From positions 2,352,835-2,416,834 of the forward strand of contig OZ244596.1 in assembly GCA_965218235.1 (NCBI GenBank): DNA of 64,000 bases, given 5' to 3'. The number at the start of each line of letters is the position of its first letter. Within the stretch, counting starts at the first letter, position 1. Shown piece after piece: positions 1 through 7,658 of this stretch. The position numbers and the translations under genes were made by a program. Below the pieces are notes generated by a model that was not told the DNA's origin, did not search any database, and saw nothing but the letters and a program-made list of their open reading frames with translations. This DNA is from CADCWK01 sp965218235. Its GTDB lineage: Bacteria > Chloroflexota > Chloroflexia > Thermomicrobiales > UBA6265.

Positions 1-110
1 AAGCACGGCGCAGCGATCAACTCGCGGGGCAACCAGCGTGAGGCAAGTGGGTCCGGGATCGATCGGCGTTCCCTGCCACGACGGGCTCTCTCACGCAACG
101 TCGGCCGCCT

Positions 111-136
111 GGGGTATGAGGCCGGGGTATGAGGCC
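111..136. repeat. 13-bp tandem duplication downstream of phoU
   Basis: GGGGTATGAGGCC occurs twice in perfect tandem, 12 bases beyond the phoU stop codon. The rest of positions 1-148 shows no gene. Confidence 0.8.
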
Positions 137-148
137 AGGTACCATCAT

Positions 149-820
149 TCAGTCGACGATAACCATCGAGAGGTCGCTCACGTCGCCAGTCACCGAGAAG
201 ATAATGCGCTCGCAGACATTCTTGACGCGGTCGCCGATGCGCTCGAAATCGTGGGCCGCCCAGAGCAGCCGGGTTGCCCGGTTGATCGTCGCGGCATCGG
301 ACAACATGAACGTGAGCAGTTCCCGGTAGACCTGCTGGTAAGCCTCGTCGACGAGCCGGTCCCGCCCGATCACGCCGCGGGCGCGGTCGATGTCACTGTG
401 AATGAAGGCGGTGACGCTGTCGGCCAGCATCATCCGCGTCAGGTCACTCATCTCTGGCAGCACGACGAGCGGCTTCAGCAGCGGCTCATCCGATGTCTCG
501 ACGACCATCTTGGCGACACTGACGGCGTGGTCGGCCATTCGCTCGAGATCGGTCACGATGCTGATCACGGCCGAGATGACGCGAAGGTCGCGAGCCATCG
601 GCTGCTGGAGCGCGATCGCCCGGAGTGCTCGCTCTTCAGTCGACCACCGGTGATCGTTGATGATCTGGTCGGTCTCGATGACATCTCGGGCCAGGGCAAC
701 GTTTTGCGCTCGCATTGCGTCGGTCGCCCGGGCGATCGCCTTGTCGACCATGCTGGCCATCGCGACGACATCGTCCCGGAGCTCGCGGATTTGCGCATGA
801 TAGGCAGACCGAATATCCAT
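149..820 (-). CDS. phoU: Phosphate transport system regulator PhoU
   Basis: This 223-residue protein is a cytoplasmic negative regulator of high-affinity phosphate uptake that links the Pst transporter to PhoR signalling. It contains two PhoU three-helix repeats, seen as the related blocks AHDFERIGDRVKNVCERI (C-terminal half) and TDLERMADHAVSVAKMV (N-terminal half); the acidic residues in these blocks are the family's metal-binding positions. The length is normal for PhoU. The ATG start has GGAGACGGTCG just upstream. No pst or phoBR genes lie in the window, but the genes following it in transcription order are outside it. A possible extended -10 lies at 950-958. Confidence 0.93.
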   Translation of the reverse strand: MDIRSAYHAQIRELRDDVVAMASMVDKAIARATDAMRAQNVALARDVIETDQIINDHRWSTEERALRAIALQQPMARDLRVISAVISIVTDLERMADHAVSVAKMVVETSDEPLLKPLVVLPEMSDLTRMMLADSVTAFIHSDIDRARGVIGRDRLVDEAYQQVYRELLTFMLSDAATINRATRLLWAAHDFERIGDRVKNVCERIIFSVTGDVSDLSMVIVD

Positions 821-1194
821 CGACCGTCTCCAGAGATCGCACCTGATCGCGATGGCAAGTCCGCTATGGGCAAGACCATTAGGCTGGCTGCGAGTCGTCG
901 CGGACCAGTTCGGCGCAAACGAACGTTTGATTCGCCATTCCGGGGTGCAAGCCTACCACGCTATCCGACCGATCCCCTGAAAATGCGGGAACGTTTACAA
1001 TCCCCCATTTGAGTCGACGGACTATGGAACCGCGACGTCGAAGTGTTCGTCCCCTCGCCGGAGACAGTCGTTCGCGGATGCAATGCCGCGTGCCGTGGGT
1101 GCGGTCAACGATCGTCGGGAGCTGGGTCTTCTGATCGGTCTTCGGGGTAGACTGGCAGAATCAGTCAGCCGGAGCAACGAAAGGAACGATCACC
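821..1194. other. Divergent intergenic region between phoU and ilvE
   Basis: This stretch contains no convincing gene. A minus-strand extended -10 candidate lies at 950-958. On the plus strand TACAAT (996-1001) and TAGACT (1148-1153) are possible -10 hexamers. Only the second is close to ilvE, and neither has a good -35. Confidence 0.5.
950..958 (-). promoter_or_regulatory. Extended -10 candidate for phoU
   Basis: The minus strand reads TGGTAGGCT, matching TGNTANNNT, about 130 bases upstream of the phoU ATG. No good -35 was seen. Confidence 0.4.
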
Positions 1195-2148
1195 ATGGCT
1201 TCTTCGACACATCCGTCGCATGTCTGGTGGCGCGGCGAGTTGACCGCGTGGGACGACGCGACCGTTCACGTCACTGACCTGGGCTGGTCGACGGTTGGGG
1301 CCGTCTTCGAAGGGATCCGGGGCTACTGGGACGAGCGGACGGAGCAGCTGTATGTCTTCCGGCTCGATGAGCACCTCGACCGGCTGGTCTCGTCCTGCCG
1401 TCTCGTTCGGCTGCCGCTGAAGTACGGCGCCGCCGAACTTAAAGTGGCGGTGCTCGAGTTACTCCGAACCACCGAGAGCCGGGAGGATACCTACATCCGG
1501 CCGATGGTTTACCTGGCCGATACGTCGGGCAAACGCGGCGCCCAGATTCAGCAGAACGCCGAGGTCCTGATCAACACCCACGCGATGCCGTCCCACCTAC
1601 TGACCGGCCTGGCCCAGACCGCCTGCGTCAGCTCCTGGACCCGGATCAGTGACAACGTCATGCCGCCGCGGGCGAAGAACTTCTCCAACTATCGTAACGG
1701 ACAGCTGGCGACGATGGAAGCGCGACTCGACGGCTATGACGCCGCCGTGATGCTGAACGATCGGCGACAGGTCAGCGAGCTGCCCGGTGCCTGCATCATG
1801 ATCGTCCGCAACGGTCAGCTCATCACGCCCGACCCACGCCAGAGCATCCTCGAGAGCATCACCCGCGATGGTTTGCTGCGGCTGGCCCGGGAGCAACTCG
1901 GCCTCGAAGTGATCGAGCGGGAGATCGACCGAACCGAACTCTACGTCGCTGACGAGATCTTCAGCTGCGGTACGGCGGCCGAGATCACGCCGATCGTGTC
2001 CGTCGATCACTACGAGGTTGGCGAAGGTGTCAAGGGTCCGGTCACGACCCGGCTGGAGTCGCTGTTCCACGACGTCCTCCGGAGCCGGGTGCCTCTGTAC
2101 GAGCATTGGCGAACGGCCGTCCACACCGCGGTCCCGGTAGCCGTCTGA
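1195..2148 (+). CDS. ilvE: Branched-chain amino acid aminotransferase (class IV PLP)
   Basis: This 317-residue protein is a PLP enzyme that probably transfers amino groups between Val/Ile/Leu and 2-oxoglutarate. The PLP lysine is K161 in PPRAKNFSNYRNGQLA, and the family's C-terminal motif is present as FSCGTAAEITPI. The usual SEGxGEN segment is changed to SELPGACIMI: the glutamate of SE is kept while the following glycines and asparagine differ. GAAAGGA lies upstream of the ATG. No other branched-chain biosynthesis gene is adjacent, so it appears to be a single-gene unit. Another class IV aminotransferase activity cannot be excluded because of the altered motif. Confidence 0.88.
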   Translation: MASSTHPSHVWWRGELTAWDDATVHVTDLGWSTVGAVFEGIRGYWDERTEQLYVFRLDEHLDRLVSSCRLVRLPLKYGAAELKVAVLELLRTTESREDTYIRPMVYLADTSGKRGAQIQQNAEVLINTHAMPSHLLTGLAQTACVSSWTRISDNVMPPRAKNFSNYRNGQLATMEARLDGYDAAVMLNDRRQVSELPGACIMIVRNGQLITPDPRQSILESITRDGLLRLAREQLGLEVIEREIDRTELYVADEIFSCGTAAEITPIVSVDHYEVGEGVKGPVTTRLESLFHDVLRSRVPLYEHWRTAVHTAVPVAV

Positions 2149-2227
2149 TCCTGATGCGTTGGGACGAGAGGCGGCGGAGAGCGGCGACGCTGCCATTCGC
2201 TGCCTCATTACTGTCCGCCGAGTCGCA

Positions 2228-2974
2228 TCACTCGCTCTCGACCGAACCGTCCCCGAAGACGAGACCGTACGGCCGGCGGGCGTAGTCGTAGAGCCGGCTC
2301 GTGATGAATGTGCCGTCGGTCAGTCCCCGCTCCGTTGCTTTGATCTCGGAGAGCTGGATCATGAACGTCACGTCGCCATTGCGATAGTGGCAGTACAGGC
2401 TCCAGCGCTCGTCCCGCTCCAGCAGGGCGAAGTCGCTGTCGAACCGGTCCTGATGCCGTTGCAGGTGGGCGGATGCCGCGGCGAGGTCGTCGACGGCGAA
2501 GCCGAGGTGGTGGAAGCGGGAGGGGACCGGGTCGGACATGGGCGCTTCCACTCCGGTGTCGAACAGGAACAGTCCGGAGAGGCCCGTCGCCAGCACGGTC
2601 AGGTGCGTGTCGTCGCGCATGACCTTGAGTCTCAGGACGTCCCGGAAGAAGTCCCGCGCTGATGATCGGTCCGCGATGGTGATCGCCAGGTGGTCGATCC
2701 CGATGTTCCGCCACTCGCCGGAGCTGACCGGGATCGACTCGGACCGGGTGATGATCCGCACCTCGGCCGAGCCGGCGGCCACGTCGCGGACGAAGTTGTC
2801 GGCGAACAGCTCGGCGCCGGATTCGGACCGGAAGCTCACTCGCCGCCCGGCGGTCAGTCTGGCCGGCAGCGTCCTCGGGAACACCTCGTGGATGATCTCG
2901 TTCCATGCCGCGTTTCCCCTGTACTCAGTACCGTCGACGATGAAGACGACGCGCACAGTCTGTCGATCGATCAT
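2228..2974 (-). CDS. VOC (glyoxalase-fold) domain protein with unknown N-terminal domain
   Basis: This 248-residue protein has an uncharacterised N-terminal domain of about 85 residues (starting MIDRQTVRVVFIVDGTEY) followed by a VOC domain. That domain shows paired beta-alpha-beta-beta-beta units beginning at IDHLAITIADRSSARDFF and SRFHHLGFAVDD. The two histidines match VOC metal ligands, but the second-half ligand that is usually Glu (IEL) reads IQL. Metal-dependent catalysis is therefore uncertain and a binding role is possible. The ATG at 2974 is preferred because CCAGGAGAC precedes it; the frame stays open further upstream to 3196. The substrate is unknown. It is convergent with ilvE and divergent from the protease homologue at 3143. 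Confidence 0.75.
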   Translation of the reverse strand: MIDRQTVRVVFIVDGTEYRGNAAWNEIIHEVFPRTLPARLTAGRRVSFRSESGAELFADNFVRDVAAGSAEVRIITRSESIPVSSGEWRNIGIDHLAITIADRSSARDFFRDVLRLKVMRDDTHLTVLATGLSGLFLFDTGVEAPMSDPVPSRFHHLGFAVDDLAAASAHLQRHQDRFDSDFALLERDERWSLYCHYRNGDVTFMIQLSEIKATERGLTDGTFITSRLYDYARRPYGLVFGDGSVESE

Positions 2975-3142
2975 GATGGATGTCTCCTGGAGACGCGAGG
3001 GACGGGGAGGCGCGTCGGGCGCCGCATGCCTTCCGCGCAAGCATTGTGCAGTGCTGACGGATGATTCCCCTTTCGGCCGGGGCCGGACGACGTATCGTAG
3101 TCCTGACACGTCCGTCGTCCCGAACGCGCAGGAGCAACCCAG

Positions 3143-4591
3143 ATGTCGAAAAGCGACCGGCACCCAACCGGTGAGCGTCCCGTCCGCCGTTTCCAATGGA
3201 TAAGCCGGATTGCCCTGGCGCTGGCCCTCCTCACGGTCTTCACCGCCGGCCTCGTGGTCGGCCGGTCGCCAACGACCTCGACCGGCGGTGCATCCCAGTC
3301 GAAGGGGGAACTATCCGATCAGCCCGGGTACGACACGCTCCAGGAGACATGGGATCGGGTCAATACCCAGTATGTCGACATCAACCAGGTCGCACCGGAG
3401 GACCTCATGTGGGGCGCGAGCGCGGGGCTGGTCGACGGGCTGGGCGACACCGGCCACTCCCGATTTCTGGACCCCAAGGACGCCATCGACTTCATTGAAT
3501 CGATCCAGGGTGAGCTGATCGGCATCGGGGTGCAGCTCCGGTTGACCGAGAACGGGATCTACTTCCCCGGAATCATCGCCGGCGGCCCGGCCGATGAAGC
3601 GGGCGTCAAGCGTGGTGATGTTCTCCTCACCCTCGATGGCGACGACGTGACCGGTCTCGAGTTGAACGACCTCGATATGTACCTCGACGGGGTCGACGGC
3701 TCGAAGGTCACGATGGAAATCTACCGGCCGGTCACGGACGAGACGCTTTCGTTCGATCTGGTCCAGCGGCCGATCGAGATCGATCCGGTCACCTGGACGA
3801 TGCTGCCGAACGATGTCGCCCTGATCCGGCTCTCGACCTTTTCCGACGGCAGCGCCGACGCGTTCCGGGCGACAATCCTCGAAAGCCTCGACGCTGGCGC
3901 CACCGGCATCGTCTTCGATCTGCGAGATAACGGTGGCGGGATCGTCGAGGAGGCCCGTCAGATCGCCAGCCAGTTCCTGCCGGAGGGTACGGTCATCTTC
4001 CGGGAGAACTACTCGGACGGCACATCGAAGGAATACCTGGCCGACGCGGGCGGCGTCGCGCTCGACGTCCCGCTGGTCGTCCTCATCAACCGGTTCTCTG
4101 CGTCCTCGTCGGAGTTCGTCGCGTCCGCCCTCAGCGAGTCCGGCCGGGCGAGCCTCATCGGCCAGACGACCTTTGGAACGGGCACGATCCTCTCACCTCA
4201 GCAACTCGATGATGGCTCGCTCCTCGTGCTGGGAACCGGTCTCTGGGAGACGCCCGATGGGGTCGTCGTCTGGCACACCGGTCTGGATCCCGATCAGGAG
4301 GTCCGGCTCGACTACGGGATCCTGCCGCTGATCCCCGGGAATGACGCCAGCCTGACGGGCGCAGACCTCGCTCTGGCCGACGATACGCAGGTCGACGCGG
4401 CCCTGGGCGATCTGGCTGGAGAGCTCGGTGGCACGCCGGAAGCGTCTCCGGAAGCGTCTCCGGAAGCGTCTCCGGACCTGGATTCGACGCCCGTGGCCCA
4501 ATCGGCGGCGAATGCTCCGTCGGACAGTCCTCCCGTCGGTCCGTTGGAGGCGCTCGCGATCGAGCCCGACCTCGTCGGTTCGTATCGCTAA
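3143..4591 (+). CDS. Membrane-anchored S41 (C-terminal processing) peptidase homologue, probable catalytic variant
   Basis: This 482-residue protein has a short basic N-terminus and one membrane anchor (residues about 20-40), so the rest is probably extracytoplasmic. A PDZ domain (about 118-195) precedes the S41 domain, which shows VFDLRDNGGG and INRFSASSSEFVASAL; S321 matches the catalytic serine. Compared with Prc-type enzymes, the lysine 25 residues later is Thr346 (TFGTGTIL) and the glutamine four further on is Leu350. The standard Ser-Lys dyad is therefore absent. The C-terminus is a low-complexity Pro/Ala/Ser tail with three PEAS repeats. It may use another mechanism or act as a non-catalytic PDZ scaffold. 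TATCGT at 3093-3098 could be a -10. Confidence 0.85.
   Translation: MSKSDRHPTGERPVRRFQWISRIALALALLTVFTAGLVVGRSPTTSTGGASQSKGELSDQPGYDTLQETWDRVNTQYVDINQVAPEDLMWGASAGLVDGLGDTGHSRFLDPKDAIDFIESIQGELIGIGVQLRLTENGIYFPGIIAGGPADEAGVKRGDVLLTLDGDDVTGLELNDLDMYLDGVDGSKVTMEIYRPVTDETLSFDLVQRPIEIDPVTWTMLPNDVALIRLSTFSDGSADAFRATILESLDAGATGIVFDLRDNGGGIVEEARQIASQFLPEGTVIFRENYSDGTSKEYLADAGGVALDVPLVVLINRFSASSSEFVASALSESGRASLIGQTTFGTGTILSPQQLDDGSLLVLGTGLWETPDGVVVWHTGLDPDQEVRLDYGILPLIPGNDASLTGADLALADDTQVDAALGDLAGELGGTPEASPEASPEASPDLDSTPVAQSAANAPSDSPPVGPLEALAIEPDLVGSYR
4436..4471 (+). repeat. Three 12-bp tandem repeats inside the S41 gene
   Basis: The unit CCGGAAGCGTCT occurs three times in frame and encodes the PEAS repeats of the disordered tail. 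Unit gain or loss would keep the frame. Confidence 0.9.
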
Positions 4592-4653
4592 CCGTCGGCG
4601 ATGCGTTTTGCGGCAGCTGCCTGTACGGACATCGCGACGGCGGAATGGGGCCG

Positions 4654-4662
4654 TGGTATCGT
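4654..4662 (+). promoter_or_regulatory. Extended -10 candidate for the envelope-glycan block
   Basis: TGGTATCGT (TGNTANNNT) lies 98 bases upstream of the GtrA start and could drive the 4760-7404 genes. Confidence 0.35.
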
Positions 4663-4759
4663 AGTTTTGCTCGGGCCATGGGCAGTGTCGCGGTGGCATC
4701 GTGCTCCAACGCGATCGTGCCGAACAGGCTACCGAGCAGTCGGTAGGCGGGGAGCCTTG

Positions 4760-5185
4760 ATGATCTCAACGCGATCGTGGCCCGAGCCAGCCGTCCGCAT
4801 GTTCAATCTGGTGCAGCGGCTGCAGAAGTTCCTGCTCGTCGGGGCCGCCGGTCTGGTTACCCAGCAGATTCTGGTCTTCGTGTTCCATGACATCGTGAAC
4901 TGGACCTCCCGGCCCAGCCTCATCGTCGCGATCGCTATCTCAATGGCGGTAACCTTCACGCTCAACGAGATGTGGACCTGGCACGATCGGGGCAAGGGAT
5001 CGATCCTGAGCCGGATGATGTTCTACGTCCCCATCAACACGATCGGTCTGCTCATCAACCTCGAGGTCGCAATCCTGCTCATCGACAACATGAGTGTCCA
5101 CCTCCAGATCGCCAGCCTTCTGGGTGCCGGCGTCGCCGCTATCTGGAACTTCGCCGCCAACAATCTCGTCACCTGGCGGTCCTGA
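4760..5185 (+). CDS. GtrA-family membrane protein
   Basis: This 141-residue protein has four predicted membrane helices and the family signatures FTLNEMWTWHD and WNFAANNLVTW. GtrA-like proteins are associated with moving lipid-linked sugars across the membrane for surface polysaccharide decoration. The ATG at 4760 is preferred because GGCGGGGAG precedes it and the length then fits the family (about 130 residues); the open frame extends to 4601 but that part looks non-coding. Six bases separate it from the next polytopic membrane protein, suggesting an operon with a role in glycosyl lipid handling. Confidence 0.85.
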   Translation: MISTRSWPEPAVRMFNLVQRLQKFLLVGAAGLVTQQILVFVFHDIVNWTSRPSLIVAIAISMAVTFTLNEMWTWHDRGKGSILSRMMFYVPINTIGLLINLEVAILLIDNMSVHLQIASLLGAGVAAIWNFAANNLVTWRS

Positions 5186-5191
5186 GCCGGC

Positions 5192-6703
5192 GTGATGTCG
5201 GAGCGAAGCGGCATCGAGGATGCCGACCTCGAGGCGTCCCCGATGATAGCTGGAAACCTCGTCCAGCCGGTGGATGCACCGCTGCCCGTGCGGGCGCGAG
5301 TCGCGACGCGCCAGGAAGCGTTGTCGCTCGTCCTGAACGCCGACCGGATCTGGCTGCCGGGTTTGCTGATCTTCTTCGGTCTGAAGCAGATCCTCTCTGT
5401 TTTTCTCTACGGGCCGTTCAGCGGGCATGACGAGGTCGACCACTTCTGGTACGTCCAGCGACTGGCCGATGGGTATGGTCTGGGAGTCGTCGGTAAGGTC
5501 GAATTGCCGCCGGCCGCCGGGATGTATGCGCAGTACGTAGCCGACTACCCGCTCAACAGCGAAGTCATCCAGCCGCCGCTCTACCACCTCGGGTTGGCGG
5601 TGCTTGGGAATCTCGTGCCCGGCGATATGCTCGCGACGCTGTACCTGTACCGCCTCGTCTCAGTTGCACTGGGCGTCGTCGTCGTCTGGCTCTGCTATCT
5701 GATCGCCCGCGAACTGTTCCCGAGGGATGCCAGCGTCCGGATCGGCGTGCCGGTCTTTGTCGCGCTTCAGCCGCAGTTTGCCTTCGAGTCCGCCATTGTC
5801 AACCACGACATCCTCGTCATCCTGCTTGCGACGCTGGGCTGCTATCTCACGTTCCGCGGCGTCCGATCGGGGTTCTCATGGCGACTCGCCCTGGCGATCG
5901 GCCTGGTCTCGGCGGCCGGGCTCTGGACCAAGGTCAGTTTCGGACTGATCCTGCCGGTCTTCGGCGCCGGACTGCTCATCGGGGCCACGGACCAGCTCCG
6001 CTCATTTCCCTCGCATAGGTCGGGAATCCCGCTCCTTGCCCGCCAGACGGCCGTCCGCGGCCTGCTGATGCTGGGAGTGCCGGTCCTGGCGATCGCGCCG
6101 TGGTTCGTCCGCAACCTCGATCTCTACGGAGACCCAACCGGCTCGGCCCGCCTCGGGGAGGTCAGCGACTACGCCCTCTCCGCCAGCACCTACCCGGAGA
6201 TGGTGACGTCGCCGGTATTCTGGCGCGGTCGCCTGGACGACTTCTGGGGCAACTACGGTTGGCGGGAGATTCCGTGGGACAACGTCACCAGCCTTGTCGT
6301 TTATCTGTGCTGGGGAGTCGCGGCCCTCGGAGCGTTGGCGCTCCTGATTCGACAGCTCGCATCCCTCCGTTGCCGGACCCTGGACCCGGTCCTCGATGGC
6401 TACCAGTCGCGCTGTCTGGCCCTGACCGTCCTGGCCGTCGGACTGATGATCTTCGCCGTGCTCTACGTCGGCACACTTCAGTTCACCCAGTCACGGTTCG
6501 CCTTTCCGGCGATGTTCGGCTTCGCGCTGCTGACCGTCCTCGGGTTCGGTGCCTGGGTTCCGGCAAGGTGGCGGTGGGTGATCCCGATCGTGCTCTTCGT
6601 CACCCTCGTGATTCTGAACATTCTCGTCGCCGTTGAGTTCGTCATCCCATACTACGTCGGTCCAGGTGGCGGTCAAATGGTTCTGCCCGGGGGGACGACA
6701 TGA
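5192..6703 (+). CDS. Polytopic GT-C-like / DUF2142-like membrane protein
   Basis: This 503-residue protein has about ten or more hydrophobic helices and a first extracytoplasmic loop carrying GPFSGHDEVDHFWYVQRL. Asp80-Glu81 sit where GT-C glycosyltransferases and DUF2142 proteins carry their acidic catalytic motif. A second conserved patch is QPPLYHLGLAVLG. By family analogy it would transfer a sugar from a polyprenyl-phosphate carrier to an acceptor outside the membrane; donor and acceptor are unknown. The start is GTG at 5192 or ATG at 5195. It overlaps the next gene by four bases. A clear paralogue lies at 9344-10936. Confidence 0.78.
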   Translation: MMSERSGIEDADLEASPMIAGNLVQPVDAPLPVRARVATRQEALSLVLNADRIWLPGLLIFFGLKQILSVFLYGPFSGHDEVDHFWYVQRLADGYGLGVVGKVELPPAAGMYAQYVADYPLNSEVIQPPLYHLGLAVLGNLVPGDMLATLYLYRLVSVALGVVVVWLCYLIARELFPRDASVRIGVPVFVALQPQFAFESAIVNHDILVILLATLGCYLTFRGVRSGFSWRLALAIGLVSAAGLWTKVSFGLILPVFGAGLLIGATDQLRSFPSHRSGIPLLARQTAVRGLLMLGVPVLAIAPWFVRNLDLYGDPTGSARLGEVSDYALSASTYPEMVTSPVFWRGRLDDFWGNYGWREIPWDNVTSLVVYLCWGVAALGALALLIRQLASLRCRTLDPVLDGYQSRCLALTVLAVGLMIFAVLYVGTLQFTQSRFAFPAMFGFALLTVLGFGAWVPARWRWVIPIVLFVTLVILNILVAVEFVIPYYVGPGGGQMVLPGGTT

Positions 6704-7404
6704 AACGACCTCAGGCGACGCCCTCAACGATCGTTGCGGTCTCGATTCTCGCGGGACTCGCCGTGGTGGCGACTATGGTGATAGCGGTCCTGGTGGTGCC
6801 GATCACTGTTCGGCATGCCGCCCCGTTCGGCTCGGTCCAGACCGTTGACTTTAACCGGAGTATCGCGGTTCTCGGTGGGGAGGTTCGGCCCAACTATCCG
6901 GAGTTCGATCGCGTCGGGCTCGACCTGCGGGCGTACAGCGATCTCGTGCCGGACGATCGGTACGACTTCGTCCTGACCGTGCAGTCACTCGACCGGCCGG
7001 AAGTCATCCGGCGGGTGGATTTCTCCGTTCCCCGGAATCGCATCGCCGCCTCGCGGTCCGCCTTCTCGGGCAACTACCTTCCGGTCGCCTTCGACCGGAT
7101 TCCGGATTCCGCCGGCCAGACGTTCTACGTCTCGGTCGAGCGCGGCCCTCGCAACGCCGACGATATCGTGACCCTGTGGGGAATCCAGTCGTTCTCGACG
7201 GTAACGGCGGCAGACGTCATATCGGCGGCGGCCAACGGGTACCGGATCGGTTTCGCTCCGGAGACGGACCGGACCATCCTGCTCCTGCTCATGGTCCTGA
7301 CACTGGTGGGAACCGGCTTCGTAACCGCCGCGACGCTGGCGGCAAGCTGGGCGGAAAAGTTCCGCGGACGACCATCCACGGTTCGGCGGAACGACGATTT
7401 TTGA
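6700..7404 (+). CDS. Bitopic membrane protein of unknown function in the glycan block
   Basis: I do not recognise this 234-residue protein. It has one membrane helix at each end (residues about 10-35 and 193-215) and a soluble central domain of about 155 residues rich in beta-forming sequence, probably outside the cell. The ATG overlaps the stop of the GT-C-like gene (ATGA), so the two are translationally coupled and may form a complex. The small two-helix protein at 10941 follows the other GT-C-like gene in the same way, suggesting a repeated gene-pair architecture, although the two small proteins are not obviously related in sequence. Confidence 0.7.
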   Translation: MKRPQATPSTIVAVSILAGLAVVATMVIAVLVVPITVRHAAPFGSVQTVDFNRSIAVLGGEVRPNYPEFDRVGLDLRAYSDLVPDDRYDFVLTVQSLDRPEVIRRVDFSVPRNRIAASRSAFSGNYLPVAFDRIPDSAGQTFYVSVERGPRNADDIVTLWGIQSFSTVTAADVISAAANGYRIGFAPETDRTILLLLMVLTLVGTGFVTAATLAASWAEKFRGRPSTVRRNDDF

Positions 7405-7584
7405 TCCCGATCGTTGGGTCCAGAAGGGCTTGCGCGCCCGTCCATCGTGTTGCGTGGTGTACAATCTGGCCGCCTGACGTGGCGTTAACGCGGATCACCT
7501 TGCGACCTGCACGGTGCGTTTGACATCTTTCCGCGGAACGATCCGAGGGAGTCGTTGCAGGACGACTACCCCTAGCCAGCGAAC

Positions 7585-7600
7585 CGCCCCTCGCGGGGCG
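7585..7600 (+). repeat. GC-rich hairpin upstream of the flavoprotein gene
   Basis: CGCCCC-TCGC-GGGGCG forms a six-pair stem with a four-base loop, without a T-run. It lies within 7405-7658, which holds no gene. Confidence 0.4.
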
Positions 7601-7658
7601 AGCCGCCCAGTCTTCGACGCAGCCTACGGCGGACCGGCCGTGAAAGGGACCCTTCCAG

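Noticed and set aside
38..1012. Long plus-strand open frame over phoU
   Set aside because: It is the antisense of phoU with no family content; phoU on the minus strand has clear motifs and a ribosome site.
4436..4471. Tandem repeats considered as a CRISPR-like array
   Set aside because: The units are 12 bp, contiguous without spacers and in frame inside a gene.
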